The translations under genes were made by a program, and so were the position numbers. This document shows, piece after piece, positions 27,692 to 36,839 of a stretch of DNA of 64,000 nt (position 1 is its first letter; each line of letters opens with the position of its first letter). Source of the stretch: UBA6522 sp965205045 (GTDB lineage Bacteria; Pseudomonadota; Gammaproteobacteria; Steroidobacterales; Rariloculaceae); NCBI GenBank assembly GCA_965205045.1, contig OZ242031.1, positions 2,480,001-2,544,000 on the forward strand, given 5' to 3'. The notes below the pieces were generated by a model. That model saw only the letters and a program-made list of their open reading frames with translations, was not told where the DNA came from and searched no databases.

Positions 27692-28861
27692 ATGTTCGGC
27701 ATGCGCATGTTTTCGGTGGTTATCTCGGTACTGGCTCTATCGCTTGCCGGCGCTGCCGAACGCAACGGGACAGCGGACCCGGATGGCGAGCCGACGAGTC
27801 TTGTGACAGATCAATTCGTACACACTTTCGCACACGGCGCTGCCGTTGCACCGGAAGACTTGGCGCCGTATGCGCAATACAGTGCCGACGACCCGGCCGG
27901 AGAGTTCAGCATCGAACGCGCGGCGCAATTTATCGACGGTGCCGCCGTCAAGTGGGGCGGCAAACACGGTTGTGTCACCTGCCATACCAATGGCCATTAC
28001 CTCATGGCGCCACCGAAGATCTTCAGGGACCGGTCGGCCGCCACGGAAGTTCGGGAATTCGCGGAAGACTGGATTAACTCCTGGGATGAAATCGGTCTCC
28101 CCCGCGACGATGTCGTCGTGGCGCCCGCCGCATTCCTGACGATCAACAACATGCAAATGGATGGCGACTTGCGCCCGGCAACTCTGCATGCGCTCGATGA
28201 GGTCTGGTCACTGCAAAGTGCCGAGGGTCACTGGCCCAACTGGCTCAAGTGCAACTGGCCGCCATTCGAGCAGGACGACCACTACGGCGTGACGCTGATG
28301 GCCATTGCGATGGGCATGGCGCCGAAGAGTTATACCAGCATCGAGCCGGCGCGCACGGGGGTCCAACGCCTGCTCGACTATCTGCGTAACAACCAGCCCG
28401 AGGAGGTACATCACCGAGCGATGATGTTGTGGGCCGGCAAGTACTACGAAGAGCTGTTTTCGGCAGACGTGCGCCGAATATGGATCGATGAATTACTGGC
28501 GCTGCAAAAGGAGAGCGGTGGCTGGGCGTCCGGTGATCTCGGGCGCTGGCGACAAAGGGCACCGGAATCCGGTGACATCGGCATGCTCGATCCGGAAATC
28601 GTTGAGCGTGACTATCCACCCGTGATGGTTGCTCCGAACGGAGACGGTTACGGCACGGGATTCGTGATGTACGTGTTGCTACAGGCCGGAGTTCCCGAAT
28701 CAGATCTGCAGATTCAGAAGGGGCTGGATTGGCTCAGGAAAAATCAGCAGGCCGATGGAAAGTGGTTTACGAATTCGCTGCGAAACAAAGTCTCGACAGC
28801 GAATTTTCTGACCCATACGGGTACGATTTTCGCCCTGAAGGTGCTGGCCGAAACGATGTAG
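27692..28861 (+). CDS. Exported cyclase-fold (squalene-hopene-cyclase-like) protein with CxxCH motif
   Basis: A 389-residue protein with a signal peptide (MFSVVISVLALSLAGAA). One heme-c-type motif CVTCH is at residues 94-98. The rest is an alpha/alpha-barrel of the terpenoid-cyclase/prenyltransferase superfamily with repeated tryptophan/glycine motifs (QSAEGHWPNW, QKESGGWASGD, QQADGKWFTNS). A catalytic DxDD acid motif of true hopene cyclases is not evident, so a catalytic terpene role is doubtful. ATG at 27692 has AGAAGG upstream. Related periplasmic proteins with this combination occur in environmental bacteria; function unknown. Confidence 0.7.
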   Translation: MFGMRMFSVVISVLALSLAGAAERNGTADPDGEPTSLVTDQFVHTFAHGAAVAPEDLAPYAQYSADDPAGEFSIERAAQFIDGAAVKWGGKHGCVTCHTNGHYLMAPPKIFRDRSAATEVREFAEDWINSWDEIGLPRDDVVVAPAAFLTINNMQMDGDLRPATLHALDEVWSLQSAEGHWPNWLKCNWPPFEQDDHYGVTLMAIAMGMAPKSYTSIEPARTGVQRLLDYLRNNQPEEVHHRAMMLWAGKYYEELFSADVRRIWIDELLALQKESGGWASGDLGRWRQRAPESGDIGMLDPEIVERDYPPVMVAPNGDGYGTGFVMYVLLQAGVPESDLQIQKGLDWLRKNQQADGKWFTNSLRNKVSTANFLTHTGTIFALKVLAETM

Positions 28862-28878
28862 CGCGGCAATCGGCTACT

Positions 28879-29577
28879 TCAGTAGGAATCCTTCAGTAGC
28901 GCGCTGAGCCTGGTGGCTTTCTCGAGGTCCTCGGCGCTCAGTCCAGCGGCGACTTTACTACGGCCACTGTCGCCAGCTTCATAGCCGCGGTCCGCTGCCA
29001 GATCGTACCAGGCAAACGCTGCAACAGGATCGACCGGCCCGCCCATCCCACGCTCGTAAGTTACCGCAAGGTTGTATTGCGCCGGTGCGTATCCTTGCTC
29101 GGCTGCTTTTCGAAACAGCCTTCTTGACGTCCACTCATCTTCGACGACACCAACACCGATGCCGTACATGACGCCGAGATTGTATTGCGCAATGGCGTCG
29201 CCCTGATCGGCGGCGCGGCGATACCAGTTTGCTGCCTCTTCAGAATTGCACGGACCGTTACCGTAGCAATTCTCGAACAATGAACCAAGGTTGACCTGTG
29301 CGCCGGCATGGCCCTGGTCCCCTGCAGCCCGGTACAATTTCCCGGCCCTGTAAAAATTCTGCTCGACTCCCTGACCGTTAGCGTGCATCAGCCCGAGCAA
29401 AAATCGCGCATCGGCGATGCCCGCCTCTGCCAGGGGCAGGAGAATTTCGAGTGCCCGCGCAAAGTCTTCGGATTCGTAGGCCATCTCAGCGGCATCCATC
29501 GTATCTGCCGCAACTGAAAAACATGCAAGAAACGATGCCTGCAGCAATGCGATGTACTTGAGATGACGAATGTTCAC
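28879..29577 (-). CDS. Exported Sel1-repeat protein
   Basis: About 232 residues with a signal peptide (LLQASFLACFSVAADT) and at least four Sel1-like repeats (ADARFLLGLMHANGQGV, AGAQVNLGSLFE, AIAQYNLGVMYGIGVGV, APAQYNLAVTYERGMGG). Sel1 repeats form helical scaffolds for protein binding in the periplasm. A GTG at 29577 places the signal peptide at the N-terminus; an ATG at 29658 would add 27 residues, so the start is uncertain. The gene converges with the cyclase-like gene, with 17 bases between the stops. Confidence 0.75.
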   Translation of the reverse strand: MNIRHLKYIALLQASFLACFSVAADTMDAAEMAYESEDFARALEILLPLAEAGIADARFLLGLMHANGQGVEQNFYRAGKLYRAAGDQGHAGAQVNLGSLFENCYGNGPCNSEEAANWYRRAADQGDAIAQYNLGVMYGIGVGVVEDEWTSRRLFRKAAEQGYAPAQYNLAVTYERGMGGPVDPVAAFAWYDLAADRGYEAGDSGRSKVAAGLSAEDLEKATRLSALLKDSY

Positions 29578-29743
29578 TTGTCTGGATTGTTTCGCAGAAC
29601 CTGGCCAATAGTCGCGCGACCGAGAAAAGCATCCTCGCCCTTTTCCATGTCGTCCCACAGGGAATCCATGTCGCCCCCAGTTTTGCCGACAACCGGATCG
29701 GTGTTGCTGAAGTTATCCTCAGTGGCCGCGCGCGCTTAGTCAA

Positions 29744-29968
29744 GTGTCCGGCAGGGAGACGGCGGAACGCGCCGCCAATCTCCTCATGCCCGAGAAGTTG
29801 ATCCACGCCATTTGCCGAAGGGACCCCGGCGTCACACCGGCAGAATCGGCAAGCCGCGTCCGCGTGTCGGAAGAAGCCATGGAGATTCAACTCTCCAACA
29901 TTTCGCCACCTCAACCATTCACGCAGCCGTCCGGTAAATTGCGGCGTTCGCATAGCAGGAGAAGGTAG
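29744..29968 (+). pseudogene. ImmA/IrrE-type peptidase, C-terminal relic
   Basis: The frame begins within the conserved C-terminal part of an ImmA/IrrE (DUF955) metallopeptidase: AERAANLLMPEKLIHA, then SRVRVSEEAMEIQLSNI, the substrate-side helices after the HEXXH site. The catalytic HEXXH region is missing. The relic ends in PPQPFTQPS, which carries copy 2 of the 28-base dispersed repeat. Confidence 0.6.
29905..29932 (+). repeat. Short dispersed direct repeat, copy 2
   Basis: This matches 24735-24762 with few mismatches and lies at the 3' end of the ImmA/IrrE relic. Confidence 0.6.
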
Positions 29969-30049
29969 CTTCGGAACGGTCGTTTGTTGATCCTCCGAGG
30001 ACCGCCTTCAGTTGGCGGCGCTTGAGCGCGGCCTGCTCATGGCTCACGC

Positions 30050-30236
30050 TGGGTCCATAAGGTCCGCGATGACCGGAGCGGTAACCGGCACCAAGTAGCT
30101 CATCCGTCGGAAACTGTTCTTCCGAGGCGCGAATCTTTTGAAGGGCCACGACATCGGGCTGTCGCCGCTGAAGCCAATGACGCAAAACTTCCAGGCGACC
30201 TCGAATGCCGTCGATGCACCAAGTCGCAATCCTCAT
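30050..30236 (-). pseudogene. Exodeoxyribonuclease III (xthA) N-terminal relic
   Basis: A minus-strand stretch of about 60 codons aligns by eye with the start of exonuclease III: MRIATWCIDGIRGRLEVL, RRQPDVVALQKIRASEEQFP. Two family-invariant positions have changed: the Asn of WNI is Cys, and the catalytic Glu of LQET is Lys. The sequence then degenerates. This is a dead gene fragment. Confidence 0.68.
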
Positions 30237-30405
30237 CTCATCATCCTCGAAAACACCATACCGATTGTGCGTGATTATCGATTGCTGTAGGGTCAGGTGC
30301 GCCTTGATGGGCAGCACGCGAACCGGTGGATCGTAATGGATGTCCCTATCACGCACCATTGTCCCGCCGTACGCTCCGAAGCGGGTTGGCGCAAAGGGGA
30401 ATGTC

Positions 30406-30609
30406 ATGAGCAAGTTTGGCGAAGAACTGATTCAGTCTCTGAACGAAGCGCTGGCGCACGCCAAGGGCAAGGGTCCGGCGACCGTTCACGTGTTCTCGTA
30501 CCCGCGTGATGTTGGTCAGGGGATCGAACTCACCCAAGCGCAGATGGCTCCGCCGATGGGCATGGATGGTCCGACAACCATAAGTGGGCGCGGGGAGGGA
30601 CGCGAGTGA
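30406..30609 (+). CDS. Small antitoxin-like/Xre-type protein, probably shortened
   Basis: A 67-residue protein starting MSKFGEELIQSLNEALAHAK with AAGGGGA well placed upstream. The motif LTQAQMAPPMGM resembles helix 2 of small HTH antitoxins (LTQxQMAxLMG), but the recognition helix after it is replaced by a glycine/threonine-rich end, so the DNA-binding domain looks incomplete. The stop overlaps the next small ORF by four bases (GTGA), suggesting a two-gene unit. Confidence 0.5.
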   Translation: MSKFGEELIQSLNEALAHAKGKGPATVHVFSYPRDVGQGIELTQAQMAPPMGMDGPTTISGRGEGRE

Positions 30610-30773
30610 GCGAAGTGGTTCGAGCGGAGGTTCGAATGCTCATGGAACGCGACAGTGCGTGCCAATTCTATGCGCTGAAAGCGATTCTGGAGCAAGCCAT
30701 GCGCGAAGCCGAGGCCGGAGATTTCGAGCCATTTGATCCGCAACTCTACGAACCGGATGCCGGCATTGGTTAA
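30606..30773 (+). CDS. Small acidic protein coupled to the preceding gene
   Basis: A 55-residue ORF starting with GTG at 30606, overlapping the stop of the preceding gene. It is helical and acidic (LKAILEQAMREAEAGDFEPF). No family is recognised. The four-base overlap is the main reason to believe it is translated. Confidence 0.4.
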   Translation: MSEVVRAEVRMLMERDSACQFYALKAILEQAMREAEAGDFEPFDPQLYEPDAGIG

Positions 30774-31217
30774 TCTCGATGATATCGAGAGCTGAGACGA
30801 TGACTCTTCCGGGACGAAGGCCAGTCCGGAAAATTTAAGGCGAACGGGGCGACTGCGCTGGGCAGCGTGAACCGGGACCAGATACGGTACGGTACGGCAA
30901 TTCTCAACGACTTGGTGCCGCTCGTGATCCACTTGCTGATGGACAATCCCGACGAGGATTGGGGAGACCCGTGCTATCCGGTGATCGGGTCTGACATTGA
31001 GTGATCAGGTGCCGCCGCTCAATCTCGCACGGTCGTGGACAGTTCGTTTCGAAAGCGGTAGCGTTCCCTGATGCGGAGTAGGAAGTTGGCTCTCCACGGT
31101 GTCCCCGCCAATCCGTGTGCCGAAGAAATCCGGATACGAATTGGTCCTGGAAAGCTGCGGGGATATCCGACGGTTCAATCTGAACAACACTGCGCGTCTT
31201 CAGCGACAGCACGCCTC

Positions 31218-31571
31218 ATGCCACTCGCGGCCACGATCCTGATCGGATTCCTGCTCGCCGGATGCACCGCTACGCGGTCCATGCCCCCGGTTTCGACCTG
31301 GCCACCCCTTCCAACAGTGCCGACCGCGCCGTGGACGCCGGAGCGGAACGATGACGCCGGTACCGTGACGATGGTTTGTCGGGAACGCCCTACAGGTCCG
31401 CGTTGCATACCATATGGCCCACGTGCCGCCGCCGATGCGCTGTCGCTCTGTAGGGTCATGGGGTACGAGGACGCTCTGATGCGGCCTTACTCGCAAGCCC
31501 GAACCTCGCTTTTCGAGCAAAGCGACCGCTACAGCGTCACGTTCGACTGTGTGGGTTCGGGCGATGACTGA
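31218..31571 (+). CDS. Small lipoprotein of unknown function
   Basis: A 117-residue protein with a lipoprotein signal (PLAATILIGFLLAGC, lipobox LLAGC), a proline-rich linker, and a C-terminal part with several cysteines (MVCRERPTGPRCIPYG, LCRVMGYE, TFDCVG). ATG at 31218 gives the signal peptide directly; the open frame upstream has no export character. Confidence 0.6.
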   Translation: MPLAATILIGFLLAGCTATRSMPPVSTWPPLPTVPTAPWTPERNDDAGTVTMVCRERPTGPRCIPYGPRAAADALSLCRVMGYEDALMRPYSQARTSLFEQSDRYSVTFDCVGSGDD

Positions 31572-31812
31572 ACTCGCAACTGGCATGCAAGCGAGCACAG
31601 GTTGACTACGCGGGTAAAGCACGATTCGGACACGGCATGCCAACCGTTGGCGGCCGAACCCATATTGCGGTAGCAACCAAGGAAAATGGCATCGAGTTCT
31701 TGAACGAACCGCAGTTGACACACAGATACGTAAGGATGCACGCGCGCCTTATGCTCGGAGGCATGATCGCGTGATCGGTGGAAGGTTTTCTCGCGTTCCG
31801 TGAGAACGCCGC

Positions 31813-32117
31813 CGGTCATGGCGCTCCGCTTTCCATGCCAACAGCAGGCGGCGAACTGCTCACGCGGCCAATCGGCAACACGTAGTCGTACAATCCCTCG
31901 GTCCTTATGCGGCTCTCGTAGGCTGGCAAGTCGGTTACTTCCAAAACCGGCCACGACTGGCAAGCGCCTTGGCAATACCAGCTTTCTCCGGATTCCGGCA
32001 GGATGAGCACGCTCACCACATCGCCTTCGACAAGCGAGGCGGCTGGAGTCAAATGAGTCATCGACTCGGGTGGGGTGAGCCGCGCATGGACGTTACCGAC
32101 CAGGACGAATACCACGT
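31813..32117 (-). repeat. ~305 bp duplicated segment, parental copy
   Basis: This segment, the 3' part of the ChaN-like gene, is nearly identical to 27274-27580 in direct orientation. Differences are scattered single bases. Confidence 0.85.
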
Positions 32118-32700
32118 CATCGGCGGATTCCTGCGATAGATGGGTGATGTTGGCGGCCATGACGGCGTCTGCCGACGTGCCGAAATACGGGACTTGCCGA
32201 TCTGTCCACCGACCCACGATAGGGCTCACCGAAACCAACCTCGCCGTCGAAGCACGCAGTTCACGGAGCGCCTCGACCAGATTCAGCATGGCGACGCTGG
32301 AACGGCCGTCCGGCAAGCCGAGCCCCCGCTGGCCGTCCGGCAAGTTGAGACCCCGTTGCCAGAACGGGTGACGTAGAAACTCCTGAACGGCCTCGCTGCC
32401 GCCGTCGGATTCCATGAACCGGTCCAGGCTCGAATGGATGTCGGTCCCAAACTCGAGCGCAACGCGAACGTCGCCGTCCTTGTGTTCCAAGTACTGACAG
32501 ATCGCCGCCAGGAATGCCGCGGGCGTTTCGTTGTTGCCGTGCAGCTCGCCGAAGAAGACGACCTCGGTGTCGAAGGCGTCGATAATGGATGTGTCGATGG
32601 ACATTGCTGTGCCGTCGCAAACGTTTTCTTGGGCCGACGCTCTGTCAGCCGCGAGCAGAAAGACGAGACACAGGATCGTTCGCGATACTCGACCCGTCAT
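31816..32700 (-). CDS. Exported ChaN/EreA-like protein
   Basis: A 294-residue protein with a signal peptide (RTILCLVFLLAADRASA). The mature part has the ChaN/erythromycin-esterase/TIKI-like start VVFFGELHGNNETPAAFL, a conserved histidine/glutamate pair, ALEFGTDIHSSL, and the C-terminal LVGNVHARL with another conserved histidine. ChaN-type proteins bind heme or act as hydrolases; the substrate here is unknown. A short internal repeat (LPDGQRGLGLPDGR) is present. ATG at 32700 gives the signal peptide. Its 3' third is duplicated at 27274-27580. Confidence 0.68.
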   Translation of the reverse strand: MTGRVSRTILCLVFLLAADRASAQENVCDGTAMSIDTSIIDAFDTEVVFFGELHGNNETPAAFLAAICQYLEHKDGDVRVALEFGTDIHSSLDRFMESDGGSEAVQEFLRHPFWQRGLNLPDGQRGLGLPDGRSSVAMLNLVEALRELRASTARLVSVSPIVGRWTDRQVPYFGTSADAVMAANITHLSQESADDVVFVLVGNVHARLTPPESMTHLTPAASLVEGDVVSVLILPESGESWYCQGACQSWPVLEVTDLPAYESRIRTEGLYDYVLPIGRVSSSPPAVGMESGAP

Positions 32701-32916
32701 TGCGTAGCCTTGGCCAACCGGTCGCGATAGAGAAGGAAGTGGCTGCCTTTGGTCGTTTCTTCGCCGCTCCCGCACCAACTCAAGCCCGTCGGTCGGGCCT
32801 TCGCTGCTCGTGTATCTCGCATTAATTTACTTCCGTCAATCGCTTGAGCGGCACTGTGATCGAGGATAACCTGCGACGTGACGTTTTTCTTGGAATACGG
32901 GAGTAAGGAGGTAGTC

Positions 32917-33513
32917 GTGCCGGTTCATCGGAGTAACCTGTTGGAGGTCATCAATAAAGCTTGGCAGCGAGCAATACGCACGCCTGAAAACAATACAAAC
33001 AGGCAGCGCTCCCAGGAATGGGTCAGCGCATTGGCCGAGGAATTTCAGAGTGAATATCACGATGAGGAAATTCATCGCGTCTTCTGGCTGCGCAACAAAC
33101 GTAATCGGGAGCAATTCGGCATCAACGAATTCCTGTTCGACGTGATGGTCTGCAGCGTGTCGCAGGTGGAATCGTTGCAGCGGCGATCAAATCCACTGGA
33201 CTTTATCGACCAGTGTCACTGGCAGGTCGAGTCCGAATTTAACCGCAAGAATTCCCGGGCCGTCGTCGTGGACATGAGTAAGCTGGTCGTCGGTTCGGCG
33301 GAAAACAAGCTGTTCATTGCCTCGCATCGCTCGTCACGGAAAGGAGAACGGGATCTGCTGAATCTGTGTGCAAGGATCGCGCGTCGGTGCGGCGGAAACG
33401 TATTCTTCGCTTTCGTGGCGCACCCGGCAGAGTGGAAGAGCAATCCGGAGGCGCCGGTGCTATACGAGTGGGTAGCGGGCGACTGGGAAGAGACAGGGTC
33501 TCAGTCACGATAG
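32917..33513 (+). CDS. Protein of unknown function
   Basis: A 198-residue protein. GTG at 32917 is preceded by a perfect AAGGAGG with a five-base gap, which decides the start over GTG 32878. It contains INEFLFDVMVC, WQVESEFNRKNSRAVVVDMS and a C-terminal CARIARRCGGNVFFAFVAHP. The E-E-D pattern with a nearby lysine loosely recalls restriction-endonuclease-like folds, but I cannot place the family. Single gene between divergent and relic neighbours. Confidence 0.62.
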   Translation: MPVHRSNLLEVINKAWQRAIRTPENNTNRQRSQEWVSALAEEFQSEYHDEEIHRVFWLRNKRNREQFGINEFLFDVMVCSVSQVESLQRRSNPLDFIDQCHWQVESEFNRKNSRAVVVDMSKLVVGSAENKLFIASHRSSRKGERDLLNLCARIARRCGGNVFFAFVAHPAEWKSNPEAPVLYEWVAGDWEETGSQSR

Positions 33514-33775
33514 TTGCCGGTCTCAGGCGTCGAGGGCCGAGGAAAGTCCCACCGTCGAGGAAACCCTCGGATGCCACAACCCGTCCTGAACCGTCTACGG
33601 AAGCGGGACAAGCCCACCCCTCCCCCCTAACATCGCCTGAAACTCCCGGCACGGCCCGTAAGGTCGGACGCATGTTGTTCGTCTCTGCAAATGTCGGAGT
33701 GGTTTTCCTCAGCAGTAACTTTGGCTGAAATGGCTATCCATCATTCAATCCGCACCTAGTACACCTTCCACCTGA

Positions 33776-34267
33776 TATTTTCGGATACAACCTGCCACAT
33801 TCGATGCATGTTATCTGCTGTGGCGAATTTCAATTATCCGTAATTATCTTGTTGACGGAGTACTAGGGCTTGAACCACACGAATACACGTACGAAGTTCT
33901 TCACGATGCCGCCATCCAGTGGTTTGAGGAGGAAAACCGTTCCGCCAGTCATGCGGCATCGATGCTTTACACGTTTTCCGGAGAATTCTCGCGAGGGGAC
34001 ATGGTAATTGTGTGCAATGGTTACCCCCCCAATCAACGACGCGATGTCCACCTTAATGGACTGGCCATTGTCAATGGTCGCGCCTACGATGATTTTGAAA
34101 GCAAATGGTGGCACCTGAAGCGTGCGGCTGTTCTAAAGAACATGGAGATAGACATTCCCAAGGAAGTGTTTGTCAGCACGCTTGGGATGGGCAGTTTGCT
34201 TAAAACAATTCATCCGATATCGGAACAACAGTTCGAAAAATTTAGAATCCGCTGCCAGCAATTCTGA
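33776..34267 (+). pseudogene. 3' part of an unidentified, less GC-rich gene
   Basis: A frame of about 160 codons is open from just after a stop at about 33773 to 34267. It has no ATG before 33962 and no Shine-Dalgarno, so the 5' end is missing. The encoded sequence is protein-like (YLLWRISIIRNYLVDGVLG, DDFESKWWHLKRAAV, SEQQFEKFRIRCQQF) but not recognised. Its base composition is visibly lower in GC than the flanks. A truncated product from ATG 33962 (101 residues) is conceivable. Confidence 0.45.
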
Positions 34268-34461
34268 TTCTTGGAAGCTCTTGCGCTCGTAGCGACTGCA
34301 AATGCGCACAGGCCGTAGACCGAATTGTTCGTGATGTTGGCTACTCCACGCCGCGCCGCGGCGAATGCCGTCGCTACCCGTGCTAACGAATCGCGACACA
34401 GACTCCAAACTCTCATGTTCGAGGCGTCTGAACACCCCGCCGCGATGTAACTGAGGCCGAG

Positions 34462-34530
34462 GGCCCCGGGGAGCCGGCGTTGGGCCGGCTCCCGGGGCCG
34501 GATGGCGTTCCATCCGGCACAATGCCGGTG
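34462..34530 (+). ncRNA. Structured leader of the IS110 element (possible bridge RNA region)
   Basis: Three hairpins follow each other upstream of the IS110 transposase. The first, at 34462-34498, has arms GGCCCCGGGGAGCCGG and CCGGCTCCCGGGGCC. The second is a perfect 8-bp stem CCGGATGG/CCATCCGG with loop CGTT at 34498-34517. The third is CCGGCA/TGCCGG at 34514-34528. IS110-family elements carry a non-coding bridge RNA next to the transposase that pairs with target and donor DNA. The location and structure fit, but the guide loops were not matched to flanks. Confidence 0.45.
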
Positions 34531-34739
34531 GCGCGGGAGCGGGACAGAGGACGTTTATTTTGTGGCGCCTTTCGAGCCCGATTCCAAACTGTGCCCGGCC
34601 GACGGCTTCGAGCCCCGCCTTGTCTCCGGTCCCGAAACCGAGAACGCACAGCAAAATGAGCCGCATCCCTTGGGGTGCGAGCCGGCTGTCCGTCGGTCCC
34701 CGTTCCCGCCGATTGTCATCAAACAGAGGAGGAACGCCA

Positions 34740-35936
34740 ATGTCTATTATGCAACCCGACGCCCTGAACGTCATCCATGCCCGTGCCGCGGGGCTGGATG
34801 TGCACAAGATGCAGGTCACCGCCACGGTCCGCCTGGCGCGGCCCGGGCGCGACGCGGAGACCCTCACGGAGGTGTCCGGCGCCCTGCCCAGCGGCCTCGG
34901 GGCGCTGACGCGGTGGTTGCTGGAGCACCGGGTCGAGGCGGCGGTGATGGAAGCCACCGGCGTGTACTGGGAGGCCGTGTTCGACGCGCTGGACTCGGCC
35001 GGCATCGAGCCGATGGTGGTGCACGCCCAGCACGTGAAGCAGATCAAGGGCCGCAAGACCGACGTGGCCGACAGCGTGTGGCTGGCGCGCATCTGCCAGT
35101 TCGGCCTGTGCCGGCCGAGCTTCGTGCCGCCGATGGACTTCCGCGACTTGCGCAAGCTGTCGCGCCAGCGGCGCAAGGTCGTTCAATTGCGTTCCACCCT
35201 GCGCACCCGCGTGCACCAGGTCCTCGACGGCGCCGGGGTGCGCGTCGGCGGCGTGCTCAGCGACCTGTTCGGGGTCAACGGGCGGCGCATCCTCCAAGGC
35301 TTGGCCGAGGCGCGCCCGCGCGAGGACATCCTCGCCTCGCTGTCGCGCCATGTCCGGCCCCGCGCCGCGCAACTGTGCGACGCGCTATCCGCCGCGCTCG
35401 GGGACTCGGCCCGGTTCATCCTGAAGGATCAGCTCGACGCCTTCCGCCAGGCCGGCGAACGCATCGCGGCCTACGACGGGGCCATCGGCCGCGGCCTGGC
35501 GCCGCACCGCGCCCGGATCGACCTGCTGCGCACCGTGCCGGGGACCGACGAGGCCTCCGCCTGCGCCATCCTCATCGAACTCGGCCCGGACATCGGCGTG
35601 TTCCCCACCGCGCGCCACTGCGCGGCCTGGGCGGGGCTTTGCCCCGGCAACAACGAAAGCGCCGGCAAACGCCGCCCGGGCCGGGCCCGCAAGGGCAACA
35701 CGGTCCTGCGCGCCGTGCTGGTCGAATGCGCCCAGGGCGCCGCCCGCACCAAGCACTGCCAGTTCAACGGATACCACAGGGCGCTCACCGTTCGCCGAGG
35801 CTGCAAACGCGCCACCGTGGCCACCGCCCACAAGCTCCTGCGCACCCTCTACCGCATGCTCCGCACCGGCCAACCCTACCGCGACCCGGAAACCGACTAC
35901 GAGAAGCTCATGGTCCAGCGCAATCGCTCGGCTTGA
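34740..35936 (+). CDS. IS110-family transposase (DEDD recombinase)
   Basis: A 398-residue transposase. The N-terminal RuvC-like DEDD domain shows AAGLDVHKMQVTA, AVMEATGVYWEAV and KTDVADSVWLARI. The C-terminal Tnp20 domain carries the serine region AGLCPGNNESAGKRR. ATG at 34740 has AGGAGG upstream. The gene seems intact, so the element could be active. The exact ends are not visible by eye because IS110 elements have little or no inverted repeat. Confidence 0.9.
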   Translation: MSIMQPDALNVIHARAAGLDVHKMQVTATVRLARPGRDAETLTEVSGALPSGLGALTRWLLEHRVEAAVMEATGVYWEAVFDALDSAGIEPMVVHAQHVKQIKGRKTDVADSVWLARICQFGLCRPSFVPPMDFRDLRKLSRQRRKVVQLRSTLRTRVHQVLDGAGVRVGGVLSDLFGVNGRRILQGLAEARPREDILASLSRHVRPRAAQLCDALSAALGDSARFILKDQLDAFRQAGERIAAYDGAIGRGLAPHRARIDLLRTVPGTDEASACAILIELGPDIGVFPTARHCAAWAGLCPGNNESAGKRRPGRARKGNTVLRAVLVECAQGAARTKHCQFNGYHRALTVRRGCKRATVATAHKLLRTLYRMLRTGQPYRDPETDYEKLMVQRNRSA

Positions 35937-36359
35937 CGCCAGCAAACAATGGGGTTAGTTACACAGCAAAATGTGCACCCGATCACAGATCATGACACTT
36001 CGGCAATCTGAGGTCATCGTCGAATGGCTACTATGATTCAAGCTCCATCTCCATCTGCGGTTCGCGCTTCGGGGCTGGTGATTCGATGGGTCTCTCGACA
36101 ATATCTTCAATCGCCCGGGCCAGGCTCGCGGTCGACGTCCAGCGTCGGCGATACCGTTCTCGCTGGGATTTCGCCCGGGCCCTGGCGAGGCGTGTTTCCC
36201 GTTCCCGTTTCCCACCCTGCCTTGGGGTTGGAGCGGGAAACGGGTTTGGGAAACGGTTCGCGGCGAGCGTCGCCGGCGAGGCGGTATCCGCCCTGGCGGG
36301 CCCGTTCGACGCGGCCTCCGCGGCACAGCGTGCGCAGGGCGGCCACGACCGTGGTTGCG

Positions 36360-36600
36360 CCCGGGTGCCGCACGGTGCTCGGCGGTGTGGAGGCGGCGCT
36401 GGATCTCGCGCAGAAACCCGAGGATCGGGGCGATTTCCCCGACGGCGTTCTCATCCACGCCGTGCAGCCGCACCAGCGGGTCGAGCACCAGGAGGCGGGG
36501 GCGCACGCGCTTCACGGTGTTAAGCAGCCGTTGGCGGTCGGCGCGATGATCCAGCCGCAGCGTGGGTACGTCGATGACGGCGATGTTGAGCGCCTCAATG
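36360..36600 (-). pseudogene. AAA_25/RepA-like ATPase relic
   Basis: The minus strand encodes LNIAVIDVPTLRLDHRADRQ, RPRLLVLDPLVRLHGVDE and GEIAPILGFLREIQRRLHTA. This is the Walker B half of a RecA-like AAA_25 (plasmid RepA helicase type) ATPase. The Walker A part is missing and the frame jumps from RRLHTA to EHRAAP, skipping the expected VHHA region. It is a plasmid- or element-derived fragment. Confidence 0.6.
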
Positions 36601-36839
36601 GGGGTATCGGAGCGATGCTCAGGAGCATCGTTAGGGAGTTTCCACGGACCCCTGAAGAATCGCTCGACAATTGGCCCGATGCTCCAGAGCATCGCGCCTT
36701 GGTACAAGTCCCGTCAATTCGATGCATTCGATGGCGATGCTGTGGAGAACACGCTCGATCCGCTACGGTTTTTTAGGCAATGGACGCCGGTTTGTCGTAC
36801 AGGACACGTCAAATGTTGGCTCCAGCGCAATCAGGGGTA

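Noticed and set aside
30867..31004. 45-codon plus-strand frame (NRDQIRYGTAILNDL...)
   Set aside because: Protein-like, but with no convincing ribosome site, homology or context; not called as a gene.
33537..33560. GAGGAAAGTCC-like string recalling the conserved start of RNase P RNA
   Set aside because: Flanking bases do not continue the RNase P consensus and no matching 3' region is present.
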